64,000 nucleotides of DNA, from the NCBI GenBank assembly GCA_012845835.1, contig JABAKD010000007.1, positions 13,642,011-13,706,010 on the forward strand, given 5' to 3'. Shown here piece by piece: positions 9,476-20,009 of the stretch (position 1 is its first letter; each line of letters opens with the position of its first letter). Source of the DNA: Undaria pinnatifida. Lineage: Eukaryota > Sar > Phaeophyceae > Laminariales > Alariaceae. The notes below the pieces were generated by a model. The model did no database searches, had not been told where the DNA came from, and saw nothing but the letters and a program-made list of their open reading frames with translations. The position numbers were made by a program, and so were the translations under genes.

Positions 9476-10280
9476 TGACCTGACCTGACCCGACCCGACC
9501 CGACCCGACCCGACCCGACCCGACCCGACCCGACCCGACCCGACCCGACCCGACCCGACCCGACCCGACCCGACCCGACCCGACCCGACCCGACCCGACC
9601 CGACCCGACCCGACCCGACCCGACGCGACCCGACCCGACCCGACCCGACCCGACCCGACCCGACCCGACCCGACCCGACCCGACCCGACCCGAACCGACC
9701 CGACCCGACCCGACCCGACCCGACCCGACCCGACCCGACCCGACCCGACCCGACCCGACCCGACCCGACCCGACCCGACCCGACCCGACCCGACCCGACC
9801 CGACCCGACCCGACCCGACCCGACCCGACCCGACCCGACCCGACCCGACCCGACCCGACCCGACCCGACCCGACCCGACCCGACCCGACCCGACCCGACC
9901 CGACCCGACCCGACCCGACCCGACCCGACCCGACCCGACCCGACCCGACCCGACCCGACCCGACCCGACCCGACCCGACCCGACGCGACCCGACCCGACG
10001 CGACCCGACCCGACCGACCCGACCCGACCCGACCCGACCCGACCCGACCCGACCCGACCCGACCCGACCCGACCCGACCCGTTCCGACCCGACCCGACCC
10101 GACCCGACCCGACCCGACCCGACCCGACCCGACCCGACCCGACCCGACCCGACCCGACCCGACCCGACCCGACCCGACCCGACCCGACCCGACCCGACCC
10201 GACCCGACCCGACCCGACCCGACCCGACCCGACCCGACCCGACCCGACCCGACCCGACCCGACCCGACCTGACCCAATCC
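9476..10280. repeat. GACCC pentanucleotide satellite, about 160 units
   Basis: An almost pure tandem array of GACCC units (GGGTC on the other strand) over roughly 800 bp. Rare variants occur (GACGC near 9625 and 9985-10000, GAACC near 9692, a lost CC near 10013, GTTCC near 10082). All six frames lack stops, so long VGSGR- or RPDPT-type translations are artefacts. It is flanked on both sides by the sequence family seen at 8090-8225, including CACGGGTCGGAT on the left and CCCGTGATATTTCAAG on the right. It lies in the intron between LRR exons 5 and 6. Confidence 0.95.
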
Positions 10281-10667
10281 GACCCGTGATATTTCAAGCA
10301 CCTCCTGACCCGATCAGACTCGACCCGCGAGAGTGAAAAAATATCCTACTCCAATGCGCTCGTTGGGTCATGACACGCGAAAACCCCACACAAATAGGGG
10401 GGAACAGCAGAATGGATACAGCAGAATGAGTTCAACAGCCTAGCCGACAGGGAAATGCAATTTTCCCACCGATTTCTCGCGTGCAAAGCGCCTGACGTGT
10501 TTTCTCAGTCTTAAACGCGAGCCGCCGGGAGAAGAAAGTGCTTTAATGTTATCTTAAATGTTATCTTAAATGTGATCGCAAAGATGCTATTGTAGCTCTC
10601 GGAACTCGCGCCGCTGGATAATAGGAAGACTGTGTGTGCATTCTTGGGAAACAGGAAAGAAAGCTGC

Positions 10668-10703
10668 AACCCAACCCAACCCAACCCAACCCAACCCAAC
10701 CCA
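10668..10703. repeat. (CCAAC)n microsatellite
   Basis: Seven CCAAC units in a row, an intronic pentanucleotide repeat. Confidence 0.85.
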
Positions 10704-11189
10704 TCAAAATTGATTTGCTGTCAACGGGCCTTGATATGTGTGAGTCCCAAAACGGGGAAAATAATATGGTATTCTGAGGAAATCGGGTCGTCGCGTGGGA
10801 CGTTCACCACAAAAATAATCGGGCCCGCGAGACTGGAAAAGAGCCGGTATTTCTTAGCGTTGTCGAATATAGAGCCTCACTTCGTACAATACACTAAAAC
10901 AGTCACAGTCACGTACGACACATACTACGAAAGAGGTTCCTCGCTTTCGGACATCCCGAAAACTGATCTTGAAAAAAATGTAAAATAAAAGTGGTACACA
11001 CGTAGGTAGGTACCGGATGAACAGATCCTACGGCCTAGGTATTCCACCACAATCACGCAAAACAAAATGGCCTATTATTTATTTTTTTTCCGACGAATTT
11101 CGGGTTAAGAAGCCCCGTGATTTCGTCACAAAACATTTTAGCAAAAAAGAAAAATGTATAACTCCATCGTTGCACGTGTCGTATCGCAC

Positions 11190-11264
11190 CTTCAAGATCG
11201 CCGTTGCTTCCTAGGTCCAGCTTTTTCAGTGAGGATAGGTTCCCCATCTCCGATGGAATAAACC
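11190..11264 (-). CDS. LRR exon 5
   Basis: A 75-nt exon, 25 codons, phase 1 to phase 1, with acceptor CCGTGCGCAG and donor GTGCGA. It encodes FIPSEMGNLSSLKKLDLGSN and ends GDLEG. One residue is inserted before the final Leu (NGDLEG instead of NDLEG), which explains the extra codon. The donor lacks the usual GTGAG but is acceptable. Sequence and length fit the LRR cassette series. Confidence 0.75.
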
Positions 11265-11811
11265 CTGCGCACGGCGAAAGACAAGAAGCGGAAACAAAAG
11301 AGGCGGAACAGGACCCGAACAAACGAGCCGTACATTAATCACGGGGTGTTCCAGTACCAAACGACAAAATCTCGCGAAAATCCTGACAAAACGTCACAAT
11401 TCCTGACGTTTTTAAATTAATATGGAATAATGCCGCGTTTTCGGAAAAAGAGAAAAAAAAAAAAAGGAAAAAAAATGTTCTTGTCAAGGGTCTTGACATC
11501 AACTTTCAAGCATCAACTGTCAAAAAGATTCAAAGTCCGGATTCCTGACAATTATCACGTTTCGCGAAAATGGCACGCTTTTTTTTTTGTCACGAGTCCT
11601 GGCATATATTTTTTTGTGTTCGATAAGAACGACCCTTAGGAACAGAATCAAGAAAATGGGTAGAGTAGAGCGGTTGAGCGGGAAGGGAGGGGGGGGGGTC
11701 AACGGCAAAAAACAAAAAGGGTGAAACCATGGAGGAGGAGGATCGCGAATCGAGCCAAGAAGCGACATATTAGGTAGGAAAATACGTAGAAATAACAAGT
11801 ACCAACAACGC

Positions 11812-11885
11812 AGCTTGCAAAGATGAGTATGGACCTGAAATTTGTCGAACTCACGGCTGACGTCCTTGAAATATTTTTTATAAAA
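11812..11885 (-). repeat. Dispersed motif copy (reverse)
   Basis: Reads CGCAGCTTGCAAAGATGAGT, then TTTGTCGAACTCACGGCTGA and CGTCCTTGAAATATTTT. It is the reverse complement of the copy at 7010-7085, including the AT-rich edge. Confidence 0.65.
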
Positions 11886-11944
11886 AAACATTTCCCAGGG
11901 TGTTTTCGATTTCCCATTTCTTCTTGGTTAGAAAACATGAAATA

Positions 11945-12155
11945 ATAATATCGAAACCGTCGAGCGTCAAGTAGCCCAAGACCAACCCAACCCTTGTAAC
12001 GAAGCGGTTATACATATGTTTGCTCAACCCAACGCACGAAAAAAACGGTTAGAAATATGTTTTCCCGCCATTTTTGGGGGGATTTCTAACCTAGTTTTTC
12101 GTGGGTTGGTTGGCGTTGGATTATAACATCCGACGGTTTCAATACTATTATTAAA
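11945..12155. mobile_element. MITE-C copy (about 210 bp, inverted ends)
   Basis: The left end AATATCGAAACCGTCGAGCG and the right end read in reverse (AATAGTATTGAAACCGTCGG) are inverted repeats. Each is followed by an AACCCAA or ACCAACCCAC-like block. Two internal TTAGAAATATG and TTTCTAACC blocks also pair. Related copies are at 15893-16064, 19275-19545 and 19890-19955. Confidence 0.65.
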
Positions 12156-12472
12156 TGCGTTCTACCCCAACAGAGATTGAAAATCGCGAGGACCCTGTCA
12201 GCGCAGGGGAGGGGAGGGCGGGGAGAGGGGGTACCTCCATCTCCGACCTCCCCGACCCCGCGACCCACCTCCAAAACGTTTGCGATTCACCCCCGAAAAA
12301 AAAAGGTGAGTTGATATTACATCGTTGTCTATTATCAACCATAAAAAGAAAACTGAAAAACAAAAGAAACTGGTTTATGGTTTTTTCCACTAGCAACAGC
12401 AGTTTTGCAGTTAACTTGAAACGAAACAAAAAAAAAGCGAAGTCGGCGCCAAAGGCGGTAGGATTTCCTCAC

Positions 12473-12544
12473 CCTCCAAGTTGTTGTCGTTCAGGTAGAG
12501 TTCAGCGAGTTTATTTGCACGTCCCAACTCCGGCGGAATGATGC
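12473..12544 (-). CDS. LRR exon 4
   Basis: A 72-nt exon, phase 1 to phase 1, with acceptor CTTCTTCCTCAG (a good pyrimidine tract) and donor GTGAGG. It encodes IIPPELGRANKLAELYLNDN and ends NLEG. It is a canonical plant-type LRR unit. Directly upstream in gene order lie two decayed LRR exons at 12622-12865. The ELYLNDNNLEG end is a likely relative of those relics, whose matching part reads VLCLKDG. Confidence 0.8.
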
Positions 12545-12621
12545 CTGAGGAAGAAGAAAGGCGGCGAAAATAAAGTTGGACAATCGGGTGCATACGGCAC
12601 AATTTGGCCAATCAGATCAAC

Positions 12622-12695
12622 GCAGCGTAAGACTCCGTCCTTCAGGCAAAGCACAGCGATACTCTTCACAATCCCCAATTCCCAAGCGATAACGC
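12622..12695 (-). pseudogene. Decayed LRR exon relic B
   Basis: The minus strand encodes VIAWELGIVKSIAVLCLKDG, which aligns with an LRR cassette (VIPxELGxVKxLAxLxLxDN). Both splice sites are gone. The acceptor position reads GTAC instead of CAG, and the donor position reads GACG instead of GT. A GCTGCGTTGATCTGATTGG block follows, which is shared with relic A. It is a dead exon left in the intron. Confidence 0.6.
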
Positions 12696-12769
12696 GTACG
12701 CGAGCAACAACAGTTTTCGCCAATCGGATTCATACGGAAGAAGCCTGGCCAACTAGATTCGTACGAGGT

Positions 12770-12865
12770 TATTTCGGCCGACCAAATCAACGCAGTGTAA
12801 ATTGGTGTCGTGAGGACAGGAGTCAGCGAACTTCTCCACCTTCCCCAGTCCGCGCGGAATAACGC
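12770..12865 (-). pseudogene. Decayed LRR exon relic A
   Basis: A good acceptor (GTTCCCTCAG) is followed by VIPRGLGKVEKFADS, a valid first half of an LRR cassette. The second half no longer fits and no donor is found at the expected distance. A CACTGCGTTGATTTGGTCGG block follows, also present in relic B about 168 bp away, so A and B arose by tandem duplication. A possible remnant of the unit's end reads LVGRNNL at about 12765-12785. Confidence 0.6.
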
Positions 12866-13264
12866 CTGAGGGAACACAACATTTATCCGTTCAACACCGT
12901 CAACCCAACTAAAGGCACAACGAAGCGTCATCTATTGCGCCGCAAGTATCGTGCAACCGAAACGTCGCCGATTCGCGGCACAACCTTGAATTACCCATGT
13001 TTTATCGAAAGAAACATCCTACAATAATTCCAGCTACTCTCTGCCTCAACAAAAGCGACATGGGGGGAATGCCGAAAATGGTGTAGGACACACCTTATCT
13101 CCCATAAGAGCTCAACATTTTAATCCTATGGCAGATGGGCAAAACTAAACCCTAAGACCGTTGCTAATGGCAAGACGATGTTTAGCACATTTTTTTAATT
13201 TCCGAAGCTCCTACTTCGTAGCCAAGCTTTGCCTGAACGGTTGTTTACGCGCCCGATATTTTCG

Positions 13265-13493
13265 GTTTCTTTTCTTTAATCCTCCCGCACATGGTCAAAA
13301 CTAAATCGTAAGCTCACCACACTTCCACGTACTTCCACACGTCGAATTCAACTAAAGTAGCAATCCAGCGCTATGGCTAGCGTGCCCTTCAGTTCTGAGC
13401 GCGTGAGTACGCTGACCCCACCTGATCCCTGGGGGCCAGGTGCAATGGAGATAGCCACCCGGAATGTTATCTCTCCGGGTGGTGTGGGACTTG
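13265..13493 (-). mobile_element. Short retroposon R2, partial copy
   Basis: The reverse complement of the retroposon at 39182-39505. It shares the hairpin start (AAGTCCCACACCACCCGG.. then TTCCGGGTGGCTATCTCC), the block GGAAGTGTGGTGAGCTTA and a purine-rich tail. It is shorter in the middle. It lies in the intron between LRR exon 3 and relic A. Confidence 0.65.
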
Positions 13494-13744
13494 CGCAAAA
13501 ATCGCCTAAGAACAGCATCCGAGGCTAGAAGAAAAGAGCCCACCCCCCGGATCAGGCCATTGCGATCCACCCCATCCGTTCGGGTCGGTCCTCGCAAGAG
13601 GACACCCTGTCAGACTTGCACCGACATTTGGGGGGCAAGCTAGTTCGGACCAATGTGAGATACTTGATCCAGTAGGGAATTGTCGCGCACTGCGCTGAAA
13701 ACATTTGGAGAAAAAAAAAACATCAAAGCAAAGCCGGAATTCAC

Positions 13745-13816
13745 CTGTAAGGGAGTTGCTGTCCAAGCCGAGGAACGCGAGCACAGGAATGCTGCCAATC
13801 TCAGGAGGAATCTCGC
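13745..13816 (-). CDS. LRR exon 3
   Basis: A 72-nt exon, phase 1 to phase 1, with acceptor CTGATGCAG and donor GTGAAT. It encodes EIPPEIGSIPVLAFLGLDSN and ends SLTG. It is canonical except for LAFLGLDSN, where the usual Leu-x-Leu strand is LGL. Confidence 0.8.
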
Positions 13817-14164
13817 CTGCATCAGAGGGGGTGCGAGATAGTGCATTGTTTGATGATTATCGCTACCGCCATCATCGGTAGTATTGCCCTCCGATCATGT
13901 AGCGTAGATGCCCTTTCGATATACCTGGTAAATCGAATTTCGCTCCGTAAAAGAGAAGTACCTATCCCATGACTCCGTACCAAATATTTCCCAATTGCCC
14001 TTCCCCACATGTTTTAATTTCTAGCTATAATTCATGCCATTCCTCAATGATGTTTTCCGGACCATTGGCTTCGTCATTGGCATAAGGATGAACGCTATAC
14101 TTGTCAACACCGGTACCCAATAGGAATAGCAAATATCACTGTCATAAATACTAGCGTTAGCGTT

Positions 14165-14167
14165 ACT

Positions 14168-14203
<36 letters not shown>

Positions 14204-14213
14204 GCAGCAGCAG
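14165..14213. repeat. (CAA)n/(CAG)n microsatellite
   Basis: A run of about thirteen CAA units followed by CAGCAGCAGCAG. Confidence 0.9.
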
Positions 14214-14439
14214 TAATCGCCACACCACATCGCACCTCGAGCGTACCTGCTGCTGCCGATGTACCATCACCATTCTTGGCAGCCTAATCATGTACCTGGA
14301 CCTCTGTTCTCTGTTCTCTTCCCCTAGCATACGAGTACTCGTATGTACGTTTTCACGCGATACCATGAAGCAACCCAAACCACCGTCCATCCTTCACCAA
14401 CGCACACAAGTTGTCAACAGTTTCAAACATCCTATTGGG

Positions 14440-14720
14440 CGAGGTTCGTACTGACAACCTATCGTAGAGTCAACCCACGCTAGGTCAAGTGTGCGGCAGA
14501 TTCCAAGAAGTTTCTGCGCTCCTACTATAAGGAGCTTAATATATCGCCCTAAGCACGACTTCGAATGTCATTCGTCAAATGCCATTCGTTCGCGCCACCC
14601 GACCAACATTTGTACGTGCTAGTCCTAATACAACCTTACCCGTAAGATTATCATACCAATCGATAGGTTCACACTGGAGGATCTTCACCAATCAGAACAG
14701 GTCAGAGCGTCAGAACGTCA
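14440..14720. repeat. Dispersed repeat D, copy 1
   Basis: It shares blocks such as CATTCGTTCGCGCCACCCGA, CCAACATTT and ATCATACCAATCGATAG with copies at about 19600-19760 and 34660-34880. No coding potential was recognised. Confidence 0.5.
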
Positions 14721-14782
14721 GAAGGTAAGAAAAGGTTGGCCCTAAAAGCGCAACTCCTACCGGCGGATGACTCTATACTGCA

Positions 14783-14785
14783 TAA

Positions 14786-14842
<57 letters not shown>

Positions 14843-14868
14843 ACATACTGCATACTGCATACTGCAAT
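14783..14868. repeat. (ACTGCAT)n heptanucleotide array
   Basis: About twelve ACTGCAT units with one variant (ACTACAT). The seven-base period is not a multiple of three, so it is intronic in character. Confidence 0.95.
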
Positions 14869-15653
14869 ATACCGCTATACTACCTCTGTGCCCTAACGTC
14901 ACAGCCGTTAAGTTACCACGGGCACTTCGCCATCTCCCATTATTTTTCGGTTCAAAAACGGAAACCTTCGCAATGCACACCAAGTGGGCGTACGACGCAG
15001 AAAAAAAAAAAGCAGCCGGCCTGAATACGGCCGCAACAAGCTAAAAAACTACTTAAAGAAAAGCAGCATCAGGCCGGCGCTCCCACGGGGGTCGCACCTG
15101 CGGTTGTACAACCCTTTGCATTGCTGTAAGACATTGATCATCCCCATGATCCCCCAGGGCTGTGGGTATGGGTAGGGTCAGGGCTAGGGTTGGAGTCCTT
15201 TCACGGTAGGTTACCCTTTTCTTGGCCAAACGTTTATTACCTCATGACCTTCTGACGTCTGTTGCCTGTTGAGATCTTCACGTGTTTGGACCTACGTGTT
15301 AGTATGATAAGCTTATGAGCACACCAGGTACTTGGTTTACGACTCGCACACAAAAGTTGGTCAGGTTGCCGGAGCGAATGTCTTCGAAACCATGCTTCGG
15401 GTGAGGTATTGAGGTCGTCCTAGCGTTAGCAGCCCAGCAACTTCTTAGAATATTCTTCACCCTTAACCTAGCGTGGGATGACTGCTTGGGGTGGGTCGAC
15501 ACCCCCTCTCAAACCTTTGACCACTCCACTTTGTTTTACCAAAAATTAGGTTGCAGATATTATACAAGGAGTCACCCCAATTGCAAGAACACATCAACGT
15601 TAAACGAAACACAAAACATTAAAAAAAAAAACGTGGACCATCCCCATCGTCAC

Positions 15654-15725
15654 CTTCCAGATTGTTGTCCCCCAAGTCCAAAGTTCCCAGGCTCGTGAGA
15701 TACTTCAGCGTCGTCGGAACGGTAC
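15654..15725 (-). CDS. LRR exon 2
   Basis: A 72-nt exon, phase 1 to phase 1, with acceptor GTGTGAACAG and donor GTGACG. It encodes TVPTTLKYLTSLGTLDLGDN and ends NLEG. It is a canonical LRR unit with VPTTLKYL replacing the common IPPEIGNL. The intron sequence upstream of its acceptor (15730-15830) is related to 16705-16820, so part of this flank was duplicated without the exon. Confidence 0.8.
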
Positions 15726-15892
15726 CTGTTCACACCGGCAAGCGTAACGCTCGTTTGTAACCGTCGGGTTAGTTCCCATTCGTTTGTTGCGTTTCATCAA
15801 AAAAAAAAAAAAAATCCATACCAGTACTGTTTGCGGGATACCGCATTTGGTAGTGTAGGAATTGGGTAGGAAAAAAGATATATATATTATAC

Positions 15893-16064
15893 TAATAATA
15901 TTGAAACCGTCGACCGTCACAATCCAAGGCCAACCGAAAAAAACAGCCAATCTTTTTCAAGGCTAGAAGTATGTTGTCCAAACGCTTTTTTTCGGTTTCT
16001 GACCAACATGTGCGCGGGTTGGTTGGCCGTAGGTTATGACGTTCACTGGTTTCAATACTATCAA
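15893..16064. mobile_element. MITE-C copy (about 170 bp)
   Basis: The inverted ends are ATATTGAAACCGTCGACCGT at the left and, in reverse, TAGTATTGAAACCAGTGAAC at the right. Both are followed by a CCAAGGCCAACC or CTACGGCCAACC block. Confidence 0.7.
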
Positions 16065-16704
16065 AACTGTTAACCGGTATCGGCTACGTTTTCGAATCGC
16101 ACCAAAGTTTGAAAATCGCAAACACCCTGTTCTTAGCAGCAGCAGCGACAACAATAACAACAGCAACAACAACAACAGCGGGCTCTATACGTTCAGCGTA
16201 CATCACACCCGCTGTGTTGTGCTAAAGCGTGACGTGTTCGTGGCCGTTGTTTTGTTGCTTTCACCAATCCCTGTGGCAGCTGGGTCGGCAAAACCGTATT
16301 GTGTAGTATCGACTATTTCTGGGTGCAGCGCTGTGCTATTAGTATCGGGGTGACCCTCTTGCGGAGACATGGTGCCGCGAGGTATGATCGTGTCCCCAGT
16401 CGGCATCTGCACTCTGCACCCCCCCGCTGCATGCGAAGAGATCTCATGACGTGGTCCCGGACCCCGTGTCAGGAAATTGATGTTTAACGGCGTTGTTCTC
16501 GTGCTGACATTGTGCCATAGTGCCCGTCTTCGAGCTCACGGACATTGCCATGCGAAAATAAGGCACGCAAGGCACGAAACATCAGCTAAGACAAGCCCCT
16601 GCTGAGAACGGGCTCTAAGGCGTCGTTTAAGGCATGCGTTAGCCGCTAGGGCTTACTTAACACCGGGTACGCAATACTAACAAAAACAACAGCAAAAAAT
16701 AAAA

Positions 16705-17035
16705 ATAATGCGGTGCCTGTTCGCGCTCGCAAGCGTAATGTTCGTTTGTAACCGTCAGGACAGTTCCCGTTCATTTGTTGCGCTTAACCACAAAAAAAAT
16801 AGACTTCCTATGATATCCACGTGGACACAGTCAGATTTGTTCCCGTTCGTTTGCAACCGTCCGATTAGCTCCGGCTCGTTGATAACGGTCAGCTTTGCTT
16901 CCGTTGAGTTGTAACCGTCACGTTTATTCCCGCTCGTTTGTAACCACCAGCTTTGTTCCCTCGTTCGTGACTCTCAGGTGTGTTTTCCCTCGCTTATAAC
17001 CGTCATAATAGTTCCCGCTCGTTTGCCACAGCCTG
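16705..17035 (+). repeat. Degenerate 30-bp minisatellite (TTCCCGTTCGTTTGTAACCG)
   Basis: About ten imperfect units built on TTCCCGTTCGTTTGTAACCG plus TCAGGTTAG-like spacers. A short related stretch lies at 15735-15790. Confidence 0.75.
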
Positions 17036-17115
17036 CTGTTTGTTTATTTCTCCTCACCCCACAACAAGGAAAGTTCTCGGAACCTTCTGTCGTTTCTCCA
17101 ATGCCCCTCACTCAC

Positions 17116-17190
17116 CCGACAGACTGTTCGATCGCATGCGGAGGAACTGCAGTCCCTGAATCTGGCCTTCCTTTAGCTCGGGCAAGCTGC
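17116..17190 (-). CDS. LRR exon 1
   Basis: A 75-nt exon, 25 codons, phase 1 to phase 1, with acceptor GCCTACGACAG and donor GTGAGTGAG, the strongest donor in the gene. It encodes SLPELKEGQIQGLQFLRMRS and ends NSLSG. The unit is divergent (LPELKEGQIQGL in place of IPPEIGNLSxL), but the LQFLRMRSNSLSG strand and exit loop are good. It is too short to show up in simple open-frame scans. The 17-bp satellite begins about 20 bp upstream of its acceptor. Confidence 0.7.
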
Positions 17191-17209
17191 CTGTCGTAGG
17201 CAAGAGCCA

Positions 17210-19235
17210 CGCGTGACATGCACAGGAAAAATGGCGTGAAACGGCGTGTACGGGAAACAACGTGCAACGGCAAAATCCGGGCACGGCAAATAGCGTGAAA
17301 CGGCCAAGAAAAACGGCAACTGGCGCGTGACGACAAAATACAGTGAATAAGCTAATAGCGTGTAACGGCGAGACTATGTTTTTTCCGTTACACGCACTTT
17401 GCCGTTACACGTTATTATAAGGTGATAACGTGTAACGGCAAAGTGCGTGTAACGATAAAAACTTGTGATGGGAACGATCGTGTAACGGCAAAAGTCGTAA
17501 AGATCGCGGAACGGCAAAGAGTGAGTAGACAGAACAGAGCGTGAGACGGCAACGTGGGTGTAACGGGCTAATAGAGTAATAGAATAATAGAGTGTTACCG
17601 TAAAGATCGTGCAACGGGAGATATTGCGTAACGGAAAGTAGCGTGTACTGGCAAAAATATAGCGTGTATCGAGAAATAAAATTTGACGGCAAATTGTGTC
17701 TAGCGGCGCAAAGCGTGTGATAGCGTAGATCGTGTACTGGCAAGCAGTGAAGAGCACGTCACAGTAAAAATGTGAGTAACGGGCAAATACGGTGTAACCA
17801 AAATGATCGCGGAACGGCAAATAGAGTACAACGGCGAAGAACGTGTAACGGCAAGTATATAGTGTGTATCGAGAACTAGAGAGTAACTGTCGATAGTGTG
17901 AAACGGTGAGAAGCGTTCGACGGCAAAGATCGTGTCTAGGCAACGAGTGAAGAGCGTGTCACGGGAAAAGTGTGAGTAACGGGCCAAAATGGTGAAGCCG
18001 TGAAGATCGCGTAACGGTAAAGATCGGGTAACGGCGAATAACATACAACGGCAAACAGCGTGTAACGGCCAATATTTGCTACGTATCGGGGAGTAGAGTG
18101 TAACGGCACATTGCACATAGTGTGACGGCACATAGTGTGTAACGGCGAGAAGCGTGCGACGGCAAATATCGTGATTTGGCGAAGAGTAAAGAGCGTGTGA
18201 CGGGAAAAGCGTGAGTAACGGGCAAAAACGGTGAAACCGACAAGATCGCGTAACGGTGAAGATCGCGTAACGGCGCATAGCGTACAACGCCGAAGACCGT
18301 GTAACGGCAATATATGGTGCGTGTCGAGAAATAGAAAGTGACGGCAAGTAGTGTCTAAAGACGAGAAGCGTGCGACGGCATAGATCGTGTATTGGCACAG
18401 AGTTCAGAGCGTATCACGGGAAAGGTGTGAGTAGCGGATAAAGGTGCTGTATCATAACCGTAAATATCGTGTAACGGTAAAGATCGTGTGACGGCTTATG
18501 GCGTACAACAGCAAATAGTGTGTAACGGCCAATAAGTGGTGGGTATCGAGAAATAGAGTGCAACTGCAAAGAGTGTGTAACGTCGAGGAGCATGCGACGG
18601 AAAACATCGTGTATTGGCAAAGAGTAAAGAGCGTGTAACGGGAAAAGTGGGGGTAACCAGCAAAAACGGCGTAACGGTAAAGATCGCGAAACCGTAGATA
18701 GCGTACAACGGCCCAGAGCGTGTAACGGGAAACGTATAGCGCGAGAAATAGCGTTTAGCGGCGAATAATGAGCAACGACGAGAAGCGTCCAACGGAAAAC
18801 ATACGTGTATCAGTGACGAGTAGAGAGTGTGTGACGGACAAAAATGGTCAACCGTAAAGATCGCAATGGTAAAGATCGCGCAACGGCAAATAGCGCACAA
18901 CGGGAAAGAGCGTATAACGGGAGCTATATATCGTGTAACAAGAATAAAGCATAAAACGGCGAGTAGCGTGTAACGGCGAGAAGCGTGCAACGGTAAAGAT
19001 TTTGCATATCAAAAACGAGTAGAGAGCGTGCAACGGGAAACGTGCGTGTAGCGGAAAAATATGGTGTAAACCGTAAAAATCGTGTAACGATAAAGATCGC
19101 GCATAGGCGAATAGTGCGTAACGGCAAATATCTTGTAACGACAAAGAGTGGCAACAAATAGCGTGTGGCGGGAAAGAAGCGCGTGACAGGCAAAAAGCGT
19201 GAAACGGCAACTAAGAGCGCGTATCGGAATAGGGT
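17210..19235. repeat. Degenerate 17-bp satellite, block 1
   Basis: About 2 kb of imperfect units with consensus near GTGTAACGGCAAAGATC (17 bp). Seventeen is not a multiple of three, so three units encode a 17-residue repeat (RYTLFAV..PLHDLC-like) in every minus-strand frame, with few stops. This makes long false reading frames. Blocks 2 and 3 are at 20010-22560 and 23010-23465. Confidence 0.85.
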
Positions 19236-19274
19236 GTTCGAGAGATACCTAGTCTGTGTTTATGGTGGGAAAGC

Positions 19275-19545
19275 ATCAAACAATAGCACTGAAGCCGTTC
19301 GAAACGTCAACCCAAGGCCAACTTAATCCACGAACAAGCAGGTTAGAAATTAAAACAACAACATGCAATGATAGCAACAGTATTGAAACCGACGAACGTA
19401 ATACAACCCAGGGCCAACGCAGCCCACGAAAATTTAGGCCAGAAAAAAACATCCTACATTTTGGTTTTAATACCTAATCTGCGTTTTCTTGGATTGAGTT
19501 CGCCTTGGGTTGTGACGTTCGTTCAGGATTCCATTTTCACTTTCA
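19275..19545. mobile_element. MITE-C copies, nested or tandem
   Basis: Two left-end blocks (GAAACGTCAACCCAAGGCCA at about 19300 and TATTGAAACCGACGAACG at about 19380) precede one right-end block (TTGGGTTGTGACGTTCGTTC). This fits one copy inserted in or beside another. Confidence 0.5.
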
Positions 19546-19599
19546 TTACCATAGCCGTCAGTGTCATCCCGCACTAGGAGTTTTACAGAAGTTGATGAG

Positions 19600-19765
19600 C
19601 TCTCAACACGAGGATCTCAACACCTCGCCAAAAACATGACTTCTTCGAGAATTTCATTCGCGCAACCCGACCAACAGTCCAAAAAAAAATCTTGCTCGTA
19701 AAACAGTCTCATCATACCAACCGATAATTGAACACATAAGGAGGTCAAACCGAAAAGAAACGTTT
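19600..19765. repeat. Dispersed repeat D, copy 2
   Basis: It shares TTTCATTCGCGCAACCCGAC and CATACCAACCGATA blocks with copies at 14440-14720 and 34660-34880. Confidence 0.5.
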
Positions 19766-19889
19766 GCCTCCCCCCCCAAAAAAATAAAAATAAAATGCAG
19801 CCCCTACCGCGGCATGCCTCCGAAGGTTGGGCTGACCCTGGGTTATGAAAGTCGTCTATCCAAAATGCTATCACACCCGAAATGTTTTA

Positions 19890-19955
19890 ATTGCTAACCC
19901 GCTTTTTCGTGGAATGGGTTCGTCTTGGGTTGTGACGTTTGTCGGTTTCAATATT
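19890..19955. mobile_element. MITE-C right-end fragment
   Basis: Reads GCTTTTTCGTGGAATGGGTT, TTGGGTTGTGACGTTTGTCG and GTTTCAATATTAAT. It matches the right end of the MITE-C family. No matching left end was found nearby. Confidence 0.5.
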
Positions 19956-20009
19956 AATACCAGTATATATTTTTCTACCCAACCACATCGTTAATAGGTG
20001 TATCGCGAA

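Noticed and set aside
9437-10301. Two 286-codon frames with VGSGR-type repeats
   Set aside because: They are translations of the pure GACCC satellite, where no frame can contain a stop.
12155-12300. Possible LRR exon in the GC-rich patch near 12.2 kb
   Set aside because: It ends with ALTG-like residues and CAG but lacks the xxLxLxxN core. The match is too weak.
14783-14868. CRISPR-like array
   Set aside because: A simple ACTGCAT heptamer repeat without spacers.
16203-16412. Minus frame with IIPRGTMSPQ resembling an LRR start
   Set aside because: No leucine spacing follows, and no acceptor or donor fits a 72-75 nt cassette.
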